64,000 nt of DNA, from NCBI RefSeq assembly GCF_001653235.2, contig NC_035790.1, positions 4,030,001 through 4,094,000 on the forward strand, given 5' to 3'. Of this stretch, positions 11,467 through 23,380 are shown piece after piece. The DNA is from Pochonia chlamydosporia 170 (taxonomy: Eukaryota; Ascomycota; Sordariomycetes; Hypocreales; Clavicipitaceae). The translations under genes were made by a program, and so were the position numbers. Numbering within the stretch: the stretch's first letter is position 1; the number at the start of each line of letters is the position of its first letter. The notes beneath the pieces are model-generated. The model was given only the letters and a program-made list of their open reading frames with translations. It was not told the DNA's origin and did not search any database.

Positions 11467-13428
11467 ATGCCGAGACAATACGTCGTGTTTGGGCGACCCG
11501 TCCCGCGATTCACGGCCCGGCGTCTAACCCTGCTGCTACTGGGCTTGTCGATATTTGCCATCACGTTGATATCGACCTTGACCTCTGGCGTCCCATCATC
11601 ACCAAGCCTCTCTGCCTACGACACCAAAATATCTGTCCCTCATGTCCCGCAAATACCGCACATCGGCGATTCGCTATCGAAGAGCATGCTCAACCCTTTT
11701 CGGCAAAAGTCACACCCACCTCCGCACAACGACAAAGACGAATACGCTGGCTCTTCGTGGCTGGCTGATTGGAAGTGGCTCAAGGTTCCCTTCTCCAGTA
11801 TCATAACGGTCGACGAGGGTAGAGCTCTGCTGCCACCATTGAAACCCCGCCAGCCAGTGTACTGTTACTACGATGCAACGATTAAAAAGACGGCCGAAGA
11901 AAAGGACGCTGAAAGCTCGTTGCTTCTTACGTGGAGGAGAGCTTGGTGGGCACAAGGGTTCCGACCCATCATCATTAGCGCGTCTGAGGCCATGAACAAC
12001 CCTCTCTATGATATCATCCAGAGACTCAACATTGACCCAGACTTCAAGGTAGACCTTATGCGATGGCTTGCTTGGGACACCATGGACGGTGGCATATTAA
12101 CCCACTACACGCTGCTGCCTGCAGTTCCTAAGGAGGATTCGCTCCTCACTTACCTTCGCCGTGGCGAGTATCCTCATCTAACCCGTTGGAAGGATTTGGA
12201 CGATGCTCTCTTTACTGGTCATAAAGACCAAATCAAGTCGGCGTTACAGGCGGTGACAAACGCGGATCCTGCAAAGATCAAGGAGGTTAAAACCATCATA
12301 TCTGCCGTGCCGGACGAAGTTTTCAAGATCGACAAGGCCACCATGCCGTTAGCAGTGTACACTCCTGCTATCCTGGAGAAGAAGTATACCAAAGTTGCCG
12401 ACGCCATCAAAAAGAATCGCGCGTCCGGACTCGCTAGTCTCAACAAACTAATTACCACGCACTTGCATGTGGCTTGGCAGAACCGATTTGCCGACGGTAT
12501 CGAAGTCATCAAACCTTTCCCCGACCACACGAGCACCTTGGTCAGCAATGCTCTGCAACTGGCGAGGGATTTGGCCTCGTGCTCAGATAGCCCGATGCCA
12601 TCTACTTGTCCACCAAACCTGCCAAGATGCACACCATGCGTTGCTATGTCGCCCATGCCGGTCACAACGCCTAAGAATTTTCACAACACAAGCAAAGTTT
12701 TCAGCATCGGCACCGTTCCTCACCCTTGGACCCTGACGTTGGTCAAAGATCTGCGCGAATCGTTCAATGTTTCTTGGATCCGTCGAGAATCTCCACGAGA
12801 CTCTTGGATTCAAGCTGTCACGGACTCCCTGCTGGGAGGAGCTGGTGCCACGACTACTCTGCGATTGGTGCGCCTGAAGGAAGCCGTGGCGGGTGATTAT
12901 GCTACCGCTCACTCTCTGTGGGTTGCAGCAGAAAAGGACATGCCTTCTGATATGAGCTGGTACTTTGGGTTTGCCATTCCCAAAAAGGGACTGGACAGTG
13001 GCCAGGGACAGCCACCTGTCCCTGCGGATCGACTTCCAGGAAAAAGCAACAAACAGCCTAACAAGAATGATGGCCCAGTAGTTTCGCTCCAGGACAAGGC
13101 CGCAGAGCAACCGCTGATTGATCAAGCAAAAAGAGTCATCAGCTTGACCAAATCTACAGACGAAACGAAGCTCCGTGCATCACTAGAGGCTTGGAACATG
13201 GCTGATACGGAAATTTGGAAATTTGTCCGGGCCTTTCAATCTCGTCGACACCAAGAACGTGAGCAGTGGGAGAAGACGGAGGCAAAATACAGCGGTGGTT
13301 CTGGAACTGAAAAAGGTCGTAGCGCATGGTTCCGTTGGCAGGATCGAAAGGCCGACAGTCCTCTGGCACCAGATGAAAAGAAAGAAAAGGGTGGAAAGTC
13401 AAAGGATGAAAAGTCTAAAGACAAGTAA
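11467..13428 (+). CDS. Type II membrane protein, possible Golgi glycosyltransferase-like; family not recognised
   Basis: Single exon of 653 residues from the ATG at 11467; an upstream in-frame GTG is not a credible fungal start. A short basic tail (MPRQYVVFGRPVPRFTARR) precedes one hydrophobic helix at about 20-41, a signal-anchor layout typical of Golgi enzymes. The conserved-looking lumenal core includes YCYYDATIKKTAEEKDAES, LTWRRAWWAQGFRPIIIS and DLMRWLAWDTMDGGILTHY. The last resembles the GT-A segment sD-RY-x-x-Ly-x-GGiY-x-D-x-D, but the DxD metal motif is not evident. From about residue 525 the chain is polar and ends in a Lys/Asp/Glu-rich tail. I do not recognise the family; a glycosyltransferase-like fold is inference only. 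It converges on the SET gene 341 bases downstream. Confidence 0.75.
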   Translation: MPRQYVVFGRPVPRFTARRLTLLLLGLSIFAITLISTLTSGVPSSPSLSAYDTKISVPHVPQIPHIGDSLSKSMLNPFRQKSHPPPHNDKDEYAGSSWLADWKWLKVPFSSIITVDEGRALLPPLKPRQPVYCYYDATIKKTAEEKDAESSLLLTWRRAWWAQGFRPIIISASEAMNNPLYDIIQRLNIDPDFKVDLMRWLAWDTMDGGILTHYTLLPAVPKEDSLLTYLRRGEYPHLTRWKDLDDALFTGHKDQIKSALQAVTNADPAKIKEVKTIISAVPDEVFKIDKATMPLAVYTPAILEKKYTKVADAIKKNRASGLASLNKLITTHLHVAWQNRFADGIEVIKPFPDHTSTLVSNALQLARDLASCSDSPMPSTCPPNLPRCTPCVAMSPMPVTTPKNFHNTSKVFSIGTVPHPWTLTLVKDLRESFNVSWIRRESPRDSWIQAVTDSLLGGAGATTTLRLVRLKEAVAGDYATAHSLWVAAEKDMPSDMSWYFGFAIPKKGLDSGQGQPPVPADRLPGKSNKQPNKNDGPVVSLQDKAAEQPLIDQAKRVISLTKSTDETKLRASLEAWNMADTEIWKFVRAFQSRRHQEREQWEKTEAKYSGGSGTEKGRSAWFRWQDRKADSPLAPDEKKEKGGKSKDEKSKDK

Positions 13429-13769
13429 GGACGACGAACCATGTATGATATGTATGATTTGGCGTTTTGGGATATTGGATGACTTGCGTAGGGTTTCTTC
13501 AACGTAGAAGTGGATCTTCTACCAAATATTTGCGGGTGATGCGTTTAATTTACCAAGTTCCTTTATACCTTTACACTAACTTCAGCGTGAGATGATGTAT
13601 AAGAAACGTCCTTGAACCAAGGAAACATCAAGCCCATACAACGATGCCAACATACATTCATGTCATACCATTTTCAGAACAAAATCAACTTTTAAAATCT
13701 ATCCGACAATGTTGAATTGCCTCTCCAAGAATATAAGACCACCACCCTTACTCACTGTCCTCAAACCCC
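13429..13769. other. convergent intergenic stretch
   Basis: Overlapping 3' flanks of the membrane-protein gene and the SET gene. It is AT-rich; nothing else was seen. Confidence 0.5.
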
Positions 13770-14614
13770 CTACACACGAACAGTATCCCCGCCCATCTCA
13801 CCACTCAACTCCCTCGACGTAGGACCACGCCTATTCAACGCCTCTGCCAACCCAATATCCTGCTGGGCCACGAAACCATTCTTCTTGGAACCATTCACAC
13901 CCACCGCCCTCACCTGCGATCCCACCGCGTACGTCCGCAGCGCCAGCCTCGCCGCCTCAACAACCTTCTCCGCCTGCAGGAGCGCGTCCTTCAACGCCAG
14001 AGCCGTGGGGTCGGACTCAGACGGCCCGTCGCGGTTCTTCTCGTCAAGCAGGTCCCTGATATGGCCGTTTAGCCATACGCCCTGAAGTTGCTGGGGCGTC
14101 ATGTCCCTTGCGCCGGAGATGGTGCCCCTGCAGGAAGGCTGGCCACAGAGACAGGTGAACGGTTGGGCCATGTTCCACTCCGTAGAAGGGTAGAAGAACT
14201 GTCGCGTGTTAGCTATGTAAGATTGAGGGGGTTGATAACGTACGGTGAGTTCGTCACCTGGTTGAAGACCCTTTGGCCCAACCAGGACGTTCATGTTGCC
14301 GGTGTCGAAGATCTAGGCTTGTTAGAGGAGCTAGCGTATACTTGATGTAGACTTACGAGCGACGGTTCACAAGAGTGGTTGATGTAGAGCAGGTCACTGT
14401 TTAGATTGAGGTGGCTGTTCCGACCGGTCTGGACGGTCGCATAGGTGGGCGAGTTGGCGGTCGTGCATGGCGGGAAGGCGAGTTTGGAAAAGACAGCAAA
14501 GGGCGGCAACGTCACCTTGGAGTAGCTCTTGGTGGTGAACTCTGCGTTGTTGATGATGACTTCTTGGATTGCTGGGTGGGAGGGCTGTTGCCAATGGGGG
14601 GTGAGGGGGGCCAT
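13770..14614 (-). CDS. Small SET-domain protein (putative lysine methyltransferase)
   Basis: Three exons (14614-14357, 14312-14244, 14198-13770) give 251 residues. Intron 1 (44 nt, GTAAGT) ends CCTAG and intron 2 (45 nt, GTACGT) has a GCTAAC branch and ends ACAG; both are phase 0. The C-terminal half of a SET domain is clear: LLYINHSCEPSL (NHSCxP AdoMet/pseudoknot motif), then PGDELTFFYPSTEW after splicing, then a post-SET cysteine cluster FTCLCGQPSCRG. The N-terminal part of the SET fold is short, as in several small fungal SET proteins of unknown substrate. The last 90 residues form a helical, charged tail (LLQAEKVVEAARLALRTYA). Intron 2 is a multiple of three without a stop, so retention would add 15 residues inside the motif. 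Confidence 0.85.
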
Positions 14615-17600
14615 TGCGTATGGTTTTACTCTGGTTCAATAACTCGGTGAGGTTGACGGCTTTGAAGCTGGTGATGTTGGTTGTGGTGGAGGTTCTTATA
14701 CGGAGGGGACGGAAAGTCTAATTCTTCAATTTGGGAGGTTGCCAAGGTCGAGATTGAAACGGGTAAGGCTAGGGCTACCGCGGCTTTATTTTAAATTCCT
14801 CATGCTTCTTTGGTCTTGGGGTTTGGAAATGGGCTTGAGACTACGTCAACCGCCTGGTCCCGATTGCCGAGGACCAAAGACGCCAATCCTGGCTTGACCC
14901 CTGTAGAGGGAGGTGTGGTATGGCATGTCTTTGGCATGTCTGCTGGTTGCAAGGGGAAGTGCTGAGGATTTGGACATGTTTCTACTGGGTGTTGCTTGTG
15001 ATTGTTATTGTTATGGCCTGGTTGGGATTGGAGATGTTGCCGTTTAATGTTGTATCTGCAGGCTGAGTTGAGATTGTGCGCGGGGTTAAAGGCAAGAGGG
15101 TGGCAGCTGCAACACATGTCAATGGCAAAAACTCGATATTGTATCATGTGGGGAGACTGGGATCTGACCCTTGTTTTGTATGAATCTGTGGTGCAGAAAC
15201 ATGAGATATATACATATTCCATTTTGATTTAATAAGAAGCATCCAATTGGCATCTTGTCAACCTTCAATGGCTGTGGCGGTATAAATTAAGGCAACATTG
15301 AATCGAAAATGGCCCTTTTGATGGAACCTGAGAATCGGTGTGGAGGGTGCCATCCGTTTATCCGGGGCCACAGGGCTGGACACCATTTGTGTAATGGTGT
15401 GATGGCGAGGGGACGAGGGGGCGGGCTTTACCTCAATCTGCTTCTCGTCGGCCGTCGTGTTTACCTAGTTTATTTCAAGTCCAACAGCTGGCATTGCTGG
15501 TGACAGAGTCAATTCTATCCCAAGTGCTGCTTGGCGTTCCTCGCGGCATGGCGTGATGCTCCTGTACGGTGCTCCTCAGGATGCCTCGGTATAAAGACTT
15601 CGACTTCTCGAACCCTGCCAAAATCAGCACAAGCACAACTTGGAGCCAACAAAGCTCTACCAGGAGTAAAACTGCCGGTCGGGAACTAGTTCTTTTGCAA
15701 ATGCCCTTTCCTGCTTCCAATGTTCCACCGCCCACGCCCGTCAACACATGTCAAACGGGAAGACCCGCTCATCATGAGCTCAAGCTAGCTTCGCCATGCT
15801 CCGCTCTCCGACCTCAGGAGCCGTATCCCGTGCGTTTGGACTTGGAGTAATATCATATGCCTGCACGGCACCCGTCACCAGCAGACTCTTCGTTCCTTTG
15901 TGAGTCTCTTGCGCACTTCTGTGCTTTCGTATCACTCCAGCTAAAGCTGGAAACTCAGCGCAGTTCCTACACTTGCAAGTCTGTTTCAAGCAGTACCTGT
16001 TTCCAAAACTGCTACACATCCCCGTGGCCGTGCCGTCATTCGGCAATTGAAAGTGCTCTGCAAGATCCTGCACGTCGTGTCAAAGTCATGTGGCTCGTGC
16101 AGACCCGGAATCTTTTGCGCAGAGCATGCCTACCCCTGCTTATAATGTTTCTGGGCTGCTAGTCGGACATCATGTTGAAATTGTCTCAGCCCGTGAATCA
16201 GTACATGCATTGTGTCCGTCCGAGCCCGAAAAGACTCTATTCGGCCAAGTAAGCTCACAAAGCTCAGCACTTTTAGCCCTGTTCCTCGCTATATAACGGA
16301 AAGGCTAACATTGGCCGTTTCTTTCCAGTGGCGCCGGACTTTGAAGGCATGCATACGCGTATCGCCAGTCCAGCGTGGCCATCTGAACCATGTTCCGCAA
16401 CACGCCAAGGAAAGAGCTGCCTGAAACGCGCCCGGGTACCAATTTAACCAGGAATATGAACGGCAGCTGTGCATTATCTGCAAATGAGTAGATTGAGCTA
16501 GATACTTACCTCCGTCCCGGTCTTCGTTTCCACAAAGAATCAGCAGAAAACACCTGCATGGGTCCTTAGGTTGTTTCGGAGCTTGTCACCCGCCCCAGAA
16601 GCTCCTAGCCCTCAGTTGCCTTCTCTTAGGCAATTATGTACCTTCTTTAGTGTTTGATGTCGATTTGGTCAGAGCGTGAGTCTGGAAAACAAAGCTTAGA
16701 CCTTTGGTTTCGGATGGCATGATTGCCGAATCCATTGTTTGGGTAGTAGACCACAGTCGGATCAATAAATTCGACTGATTTCCCATTCAGCATGACCAAC
16801 ACGTCTTCGTATTCAGGTTGATTTATACTGCTTGCTCACGCTTTGGGAGCAGCCATCGTTCCGCCTTTCACAACTGTTTTGTTTTCGAATGTAAGGTGTG
16901 TCGAATCATCTCTTGTGTGGCGTGGTACTGTCGAAATCAGCTTCAAAGCGAATAACCCTAACAAGCTCGAAAGGCATATGTCAGCAGTTTACAATATGAG
17001 TCAGTCTTCACTTCAGCCATCGACTCATTCAGAGAAATCGCCAAATCCCCCGCCACGGCCCAAGCCAATTCCGCCTATCCCGAGGCCAGATGAGGTCGAC
17101 AACCTAAGGCAACGTAAAGTTCTGAGATCGCCAGACCAGTAATCATGTACTAAAAGTTTGGCAAGGTTAATCGACGGCATTGGCGACGCATTGCGAACAT
17201 GGAAGAGATTCTGATGGCACGACATGCTGGATGGGGAGCATTTGTTTGGGGGAAGTGGTAGAGAACCAGTCGAGTGTAAGGCTGCATCAAGGAAGGCACC
17301 AGACCAGACTCGACTGTTTACGAAACGCCGAGCCTGTACAGGCAATTCAAGCACCACGCCGACATACTAATAAACTATTTGATTCTCGCTTGAATGCACA
17401 ACAGAGTCTAACGCAGAGCTCTATTTCCTTCCTGTCACTTGTCATTGTAGTGATATCACTCCCGAAACAGAACACCTGCACGGTACATCTAGGCCCCGTT
17501 GTAACTCTTTAGTATGCCCTCTCATTAAAAAGGAGTAAGTTTTCTTGGAAATCGGCTAACATCCCTTATCAGTTCTCTCTGCAACAACTCTTCGTTTTTC

Positions 17601-19246
17601 TGACCCAATGGGCGAACGACTTGACGAACATCCTAGGACCTGTCTCAATTGTCAGCTCGCATTGTCATTCTATAATTCCAGAGTTTCTATTGTTCTGACA
17701 AGTCAGGTGTCCTTGATTTGGCAGCCGTTTGATCTGGCATCTCCCTTTCAGTAACAGCTGCCAGAAGATCAGATCATGTAAATGCTGCTCGGTCCAGATG
17801 CTATTTCACGCGACGCTGTAATCGAGTCTCACCACCACCATCTATGACTGTCCTGCTTCTATTAGATGATTAGGTTCCATGTCCTCCTCTTCATCTCATT
17901 CCCCTTCTGCATCATGGCCGCTGATAAACGCAAGCTTCCTGTCTCTGTGTACGTATCGTGACCTCTAATACATCCTGCCTTGAGCGGCTGCTCCTTCCTC
18001 CTCGAGATGCCCATGCCTCTTGCCCTACTTTCCTCCTTTCGGGAAGGACTTTCTTTCCCACATTCAAACGAGAAGGACCTCGCACACGCAAATTAAATCC
18101 AGACTCTCCCACCGCGCCTACCTCAAAATCCTTCCAATCTCGATAGCCCGCTCCAAAACGGCTGTGGCTGCTCTTACTCTTCTTGATGCGTCGTAAGCAG
18201 ACTACCGTCAAAACATCCGTTCGCGGATCAGAGGCTAACGGTAATGCAGATTCGTCTTCTTCTTTTCAAGCTCTTCCACCTCATCCGAACGAGACATCGT
18301 GGCATTCATCGTATCTACCAACCCTCCGTTTCGTCCACCCTGCGTTTCTGCGATACTATTTGACCATCCGATCGACTGGGGAGAGTGGCATACACGGCAT
18401 CGCATGTGCACGGCTCCCTTCTCTTCTCCCTAAACTGTTTGGTGAGTTCTTCTTTCTTTGCATTTTGGCTTGCACATGTGTCTCCTTTCCCCATCACTTC
18501 GCTCTCTGCAGACTTCCAAAATTTCCTTCATTCCATCCTCCCCATTAACCATCTCGTTCCTTGTATTCGAGATCGTTTGTCCATAGTGACCTTGGGTTCA
18601 TGCCAGCCGTTATATTTGTCTTTTCTTTGCTCTCAGATGTCCGGTAGGTCTGAAAGTTGCCTATTATCCCCAAACTCTCTGCCAGCGATCTACTTTCAGC
18701 GGCAGCATCCCGGACCGCTCAACCTTGACACAATCCGTCCCGATCATTTTGGGCATCAACACTCTGCGGATTTACATTCGTCTTTGTTGCCCCTGTACTT
18801 GCTCTTTATTTCCAGTTTGGCCTGTATGAAGATAAATCAATATGGTCATGACAAAATCGAAGAGGGCGAAGCGAATCCTCCGGTGCCTCTACGCCGCTCA
18901 ACAACATGATAACATGTTGAGTCCATCAGCAACGCCTCTTATTCGGTATAATTTGCTATACAACTATCATCGTTGTATTCAGGTCACCGTGGATCTAGGC
19001 AAGCCATTATGCCAGCATCCTTCGCTTCTTGCTTTCAATGAATTGTCTTGGTTTCTACGATCACAGTTGGAGGCACAGCGAATTACTGACAACGAGAAGC
19101 TCTGGTCACAGGTTGCACCCATTCTGACTTTCATTCAAATCAATCTCTGGATACTTGGCAAACCACACAAATTTCCTACCTTGTTCATTTGGCAATCGAA
19201 AGAACTGCATCGTTCTTTCTACTTCTTTGCTTTTGTCGGCGTCAAA
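14615..19246. other. 4.6 kb gene-free divergent stretch and long leader
   Basis: No convincing gene was found. Open frames here have non-ATG starts or no codon bias. One near 16990-17142 ends in a proline-rich stretch but has no other support. The right end (about 17700-19246) is pyrimidine-rich and looks like a long 5' leader of the eIF4E-binding-type gene. From the ATG at 18842 it stays open, in frame, into that gene. A CACCAGACCAGACT element lies at 17297-17310. A possible TATAAAT sequence lies near 15281, with no gene assigned to it. Confidence 0.5.
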
Positions 19247-21982
19247 ATGGTTTCCAAGACGTACACAGCTCGGGAGTTACTGCGACTGAGACAAGTTTCT
19301 GCAAGCAAAACCTTGTACGACAAGCTACATCAAAGATTGCATAACGACCCTGCTTTTGGTGAGTTCGGACTCTAGTATGGCGCTTTGCTGGTTCGATCAG
19401 CCACATTTATGTGCCTTGTCTTCATCTTACTTACACTCACGTTTCACCACGCTAGGGGAAATATTTCGCATGTCGCCTGAACGAGCTCTTCCCCTCATTC
19501 AAGAGGAGGTACCAGACAACAACGACATAGCAAATCAAGTTGCTACTGAAGAGTCATCGGTCCGCCAGCTAGATGGCACCGATGCAGAATGGAAGTATCG
19601 GGGTCGAACGGAATCCGAACATGGGGAACACAACCCAATCGGTGCTCCGGCTGGACTTGCCGCACAGAAAGATGAAGGTTTCCAGAGATTCTATAAGGCT
19701 GTAGTTTCTCCAACTCATGTTCGGGTCACGGCTGGTGGCCGCATTGTTCCCAATACTCGAGGTTCGTCATCGCCAACTGCCAAGTTGACAAGAGATAAAA
19801 TCGGAGTCGAATGCCCTTACAGCCCACGTTCAGCAGGTCATGACCAAGCTGATGTACCTGCATATCCCATTCCTGCCGGGCTTTCTCATCAAGCTTATAC
19901 AGCTTTCCCTCCCCTCTTTCCAGGCTTCTTCCCAGGTATGCCGGCTGCAATAGCACATGGCCCCCCGCCGCCGTATCCCATCAGCCCATGGCAGATGGGC
20001 TTCGGAATGACCAATTCGTTTGGCATGGTCCAAGGTCCGTCTTCTCCAACACCGGCGGTCAAGGCAGCTCCAAAATCTCCCGGCTTGTCTGGAGCAAGCG
20101 ATAGGCAGGCGCACTCAACCAATTCAGAAGGATCCAACCCTGTCCGTATCTCGCCACCCGAGAATTTTGATCCAAGCAGGCCATACTATGTTCACGGCCA
20201 ATGGGTCGCGCCCGGCGGCGGTGCGTTTTATCATTATGGGATGACACCCCTTCAAGGGTTTCCTGTGGGAGGTCCTGCAATTGTGCAACCAAGATACGCA
20301 GTGGGTGCTACAGTGCAATCCATGCAATCCAAACCAGACCGGCCGATGCAAATGCACACTCCAGTGACATCTTCGTCGACTGGTGCTAGCATCTCTGGAC
20401 AGTCCAATGTGCCGATTTCATCTATTCGACCGAGTGAAATTACCAAAAAGCAGATAGAGAGTCTCAGATCTACTCTGAGATACTATGAAGACCAACTGCA
20501 GTACAACAAACATCAGATTGACGAAAAGAGTATGGAGAGTCAGGCTGACATGGTTCGGGATCAAATCCAGCAGTTCGAGAAGACATTGAAGGCACAGCTG
20601 GAAGTCGAGAAGTCTCAGTACGTCAAGTCCGAAGTCCATGGAGGTTCAAGAGGCTCCGTCAATTATAACAATGGAACGGACTCAACATCTTTGATGGCAA
20701 CTGATGTTAAATCGGAGCGCAGTTCTCGCCAATCTTCAGTATCCCAAAAGGCCACAGTTCATGTTCAATCGACAAACTTACGCCGGCCTAATGATCAGTA
20801 TACCTGCCGGCGCTCTTCGACATTGAGATCTGTGAAGTCTGCTTCTGCTCCTGTCTCGGCAAAGATCACACCGGACTCATCTGAATCAAGTGAGGCTTCC
20901 AAGAAACCTTCGACCCTTCCCGTCAGTGCTGCTTTGGCGCCCCCGTTTCATCCTCGCGCAGATTCCACTGCATCAGTACCTGTGCCGCTCGCTGCACGGG
21001 GATCTTCTGGGTCCTCAGGTGAGGAAGCAAACTACGACCAGATTCTGAAGGAATCTCTATCGGTAGAGTCTACCGGCTCGGAGAGCTGTACTGACAAGCC
21101 TTATTTGATTGGAAGACTTCCCGAAGGTGCAGGCAACCTGGATAGAGGCAATTCTTCTGGCTATATATATAGTCGTGAACTAACGGAGGACGAACTGCGG
21201 GCTCGCCACATGTATTGGGGCAGAGCACCTCGTCATCTCCAGAAGGGATTGCCAAAGTTTGATGGCAAAGACTTCTATCCCCCTTCTCCCGTCAAGCCCC
21301 ATCGCCCAACATCTGCTTCAGGCCCTCTGGCTCAGTGTCCTCCCATTCCTCGAGAAGTCGCTGATACCACACTGAGAACACCAAAGGTGACTGTTGATCC
21401 GTTCCGATCCTTGGGAAGGGCTACTCAGCGGCTTTCTCGAAGCGCCCTCGGCGCTGCAACACAATCTGAAAACCTGACCAGCTCCGACGAGCTACCAGAC
21501 AACCAATCTGGAAACCAACAAGAGTCATCCTTTGGTAGTGGGTCAGTTGGGTGCAGTTACGACGATTTTCGAAAAGCATTAGTTGAAAACTCTGAGGCGT
21601 CCGGAGAGGGATGTAAAGATAAGTCTTCAGATGATGATGACAACTCTAACATCTTGTTCCGAGGTCGAAAATACATGGCAACAAATGGGTGAGTAATCCT
21701 TGAATGTATCTCATATAAGCATCCTGTTCCGTTGTTAACCTGCACCTAAGCAAAACTCGGAACGAGATTTGGCAAAGTATGTGGAAACGAAATAAATCAA
21801 GTGCTACGGCCGTTCCAGGTACGGTGTCATCCATGACAGTACGCGGTGTATTGCCCAACTACGCTGGACATGCCACTGCGTCACTTACACCAACAATTGC
21901 CAATGCATCAACTTCAACGTCGCCAAAGGCAGCGTCTTCCAAAGCGTCTTTAGCTGGCGACAACACGCCACCCAATATCTAA
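19247..21982 (+). CDS. Putative eIF4E-binding protein (N-terminal Yx4L-phi motif), coiled coil
   Basis: Three exons (19247-19358, 19456-21688, 21751-21982; introns of 97 and 62 nt) give 858 residues. The N-terminus MVSKTYTARELLRLRQ holds YTARELL at residues 6-12, a perfect match to the eIF4E-binding consensus Y-x4-L-phi found in 4E-BPs, eIF4G and yeast Caf20/Eap1. Splicing then gives NDPAFGEIFRMSPERALPL. The rest is long, Ser/Pro/Gly-rich and disordered, with Tyr/Pro/Gly-rich segments (residues about 190-330) and one predicted coiled coil at about 362-430 (QIESLRSTLRYYEDQLQ). No enzyme domain is visible. Function as a translation regulator is inference from the motif. An ATG at 18842 would extend the protein by 135 residues, but that segment does not look like coding sequence. 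The family is otherwise unrecognised. Confidence 0.72.
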
Positions 21983-23380
21983 CGTCCCAAGGCGGAGAAC
22001 CGAGAAACACCCGATTGTCCCTGGGGCCAAAGAAACGAGTTCAAGAGTGACGCTTCTCTAGTCAATCACGGTCAAATGCTGCCCTGAGAATCGTGGGGGC
22101 TTCAACCTACTGTCGAGTCCCAAATCAACAAGAACAGTAGCACAAGCATTCATTATTGCTTTCATGCTTAAAACTATATGAGTAGCTCGCCAGCGCAATC
22201 GTTGGCTGCTGTATGACTAAACTTTTTAACTTCGCTACGTTTGGCAAGTTATCTGAACTTTTGGTGTCAGATGATGATATAGACGAATATTTCTTAACAG
22301 CCCACACACAGCTAATTGCAACGGTTTTGGGCAGATGCTGCACCAGCATCATGCGCCAAGGGAATAGAGATATTCAGGGGAGATGTGGCGAGATATGCGG
22401 AAAGGAGTAGTGGTTATTACTTGTCATCGAGAAAGGGTAGTATATACATTGGCTTTTGCCAGACACGGATACAATGTGCTCGGCTGCCATCCATTCGGTT
22501 GCGTAGCATGACAACACATCAGATGCAGTTCACATATGAGCTTCTGTGTAGAATAGAACTAGCTATTTGCCCAATGAGGGGAAGAAATGATAGAAAATAG
22601 ACCACGGTTGTATTTCTATGTTTGCTTCTAATAAGAAAACATATCGATTCTAATCTTGAGCACCAGAAAGTTGAGGCTGCTTCCGCAAGATCCTTCGAAC
22701 AATAAAAAAGGCTCACATCAAGCACGATTCGTTCATTTTGACATGTACCTTACCATCAAATTTCCAACTTCACGGAGCAGATCCCTCGGTGAAAATCTTC
22801 GGGCAAGAGTAAGAGACTGGTGATAGTACAAATTGCTCCTACTTGGGTTTTTCTTCGCCAGTCGTATACCTCGAAAACCATCGGCTTAGTGGTTGACGCG
22901 GAGATATCCTAGCGGAAAGTTCTACAATTCTCGCCTTTCCTTGGAAGGGGAAGCTTACGAAATTTACGAGTATGGCATATGCCCATTGAAGATGGTTCAT
23001 CACAAACTACCAAGTACTCTCCATCACGGAGAACTCGGACAAACTTCCAACTTTGAAGCGGAAGCGAGCAAGTCAGTCACTTCACAGGAAGATTCGGCAG
23101 CGGGCAGTATGACTTCGGGAAACGCCTCCCATGGAGCATTTCACAAAATTGGTGAAATGGCCATTGAGAACCAAGAAAATTCTCAATTCATCTACCCTGT
23201 CGTAGACCCGACCTGCCTAAAAGTTTTTCGTTTTAGGCAGGCATCTCAATGAAAATAAAACGCCGGAGTATCATGCCCATTCCTTTGCCTTGAAATCCCA
23301 AAATTTGTGTCAATGTTTCATAGTGTTCGTTTCTCCTCTTTTTTTGGTTGAAATGTTTAGCCGTTCAGCAAGGTGTACAT
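21983..23380. other. convergent intergenic stretch
   Basis: 3' flanks of the eIF4E-binding-type gene and RPL26. Several short open frames exist (for example near 22893-23252) but none has a recognisable motif or a convincing splice partner. No RNA gene was recognised. Confidence 0.5.

Noticed and set aside
16843..17142. 99-codon open frame with a proline-rich end.
   Set aside because: It starts at TTG, has no conserved motif and no splice partner; at most it is a degenerate remnant.
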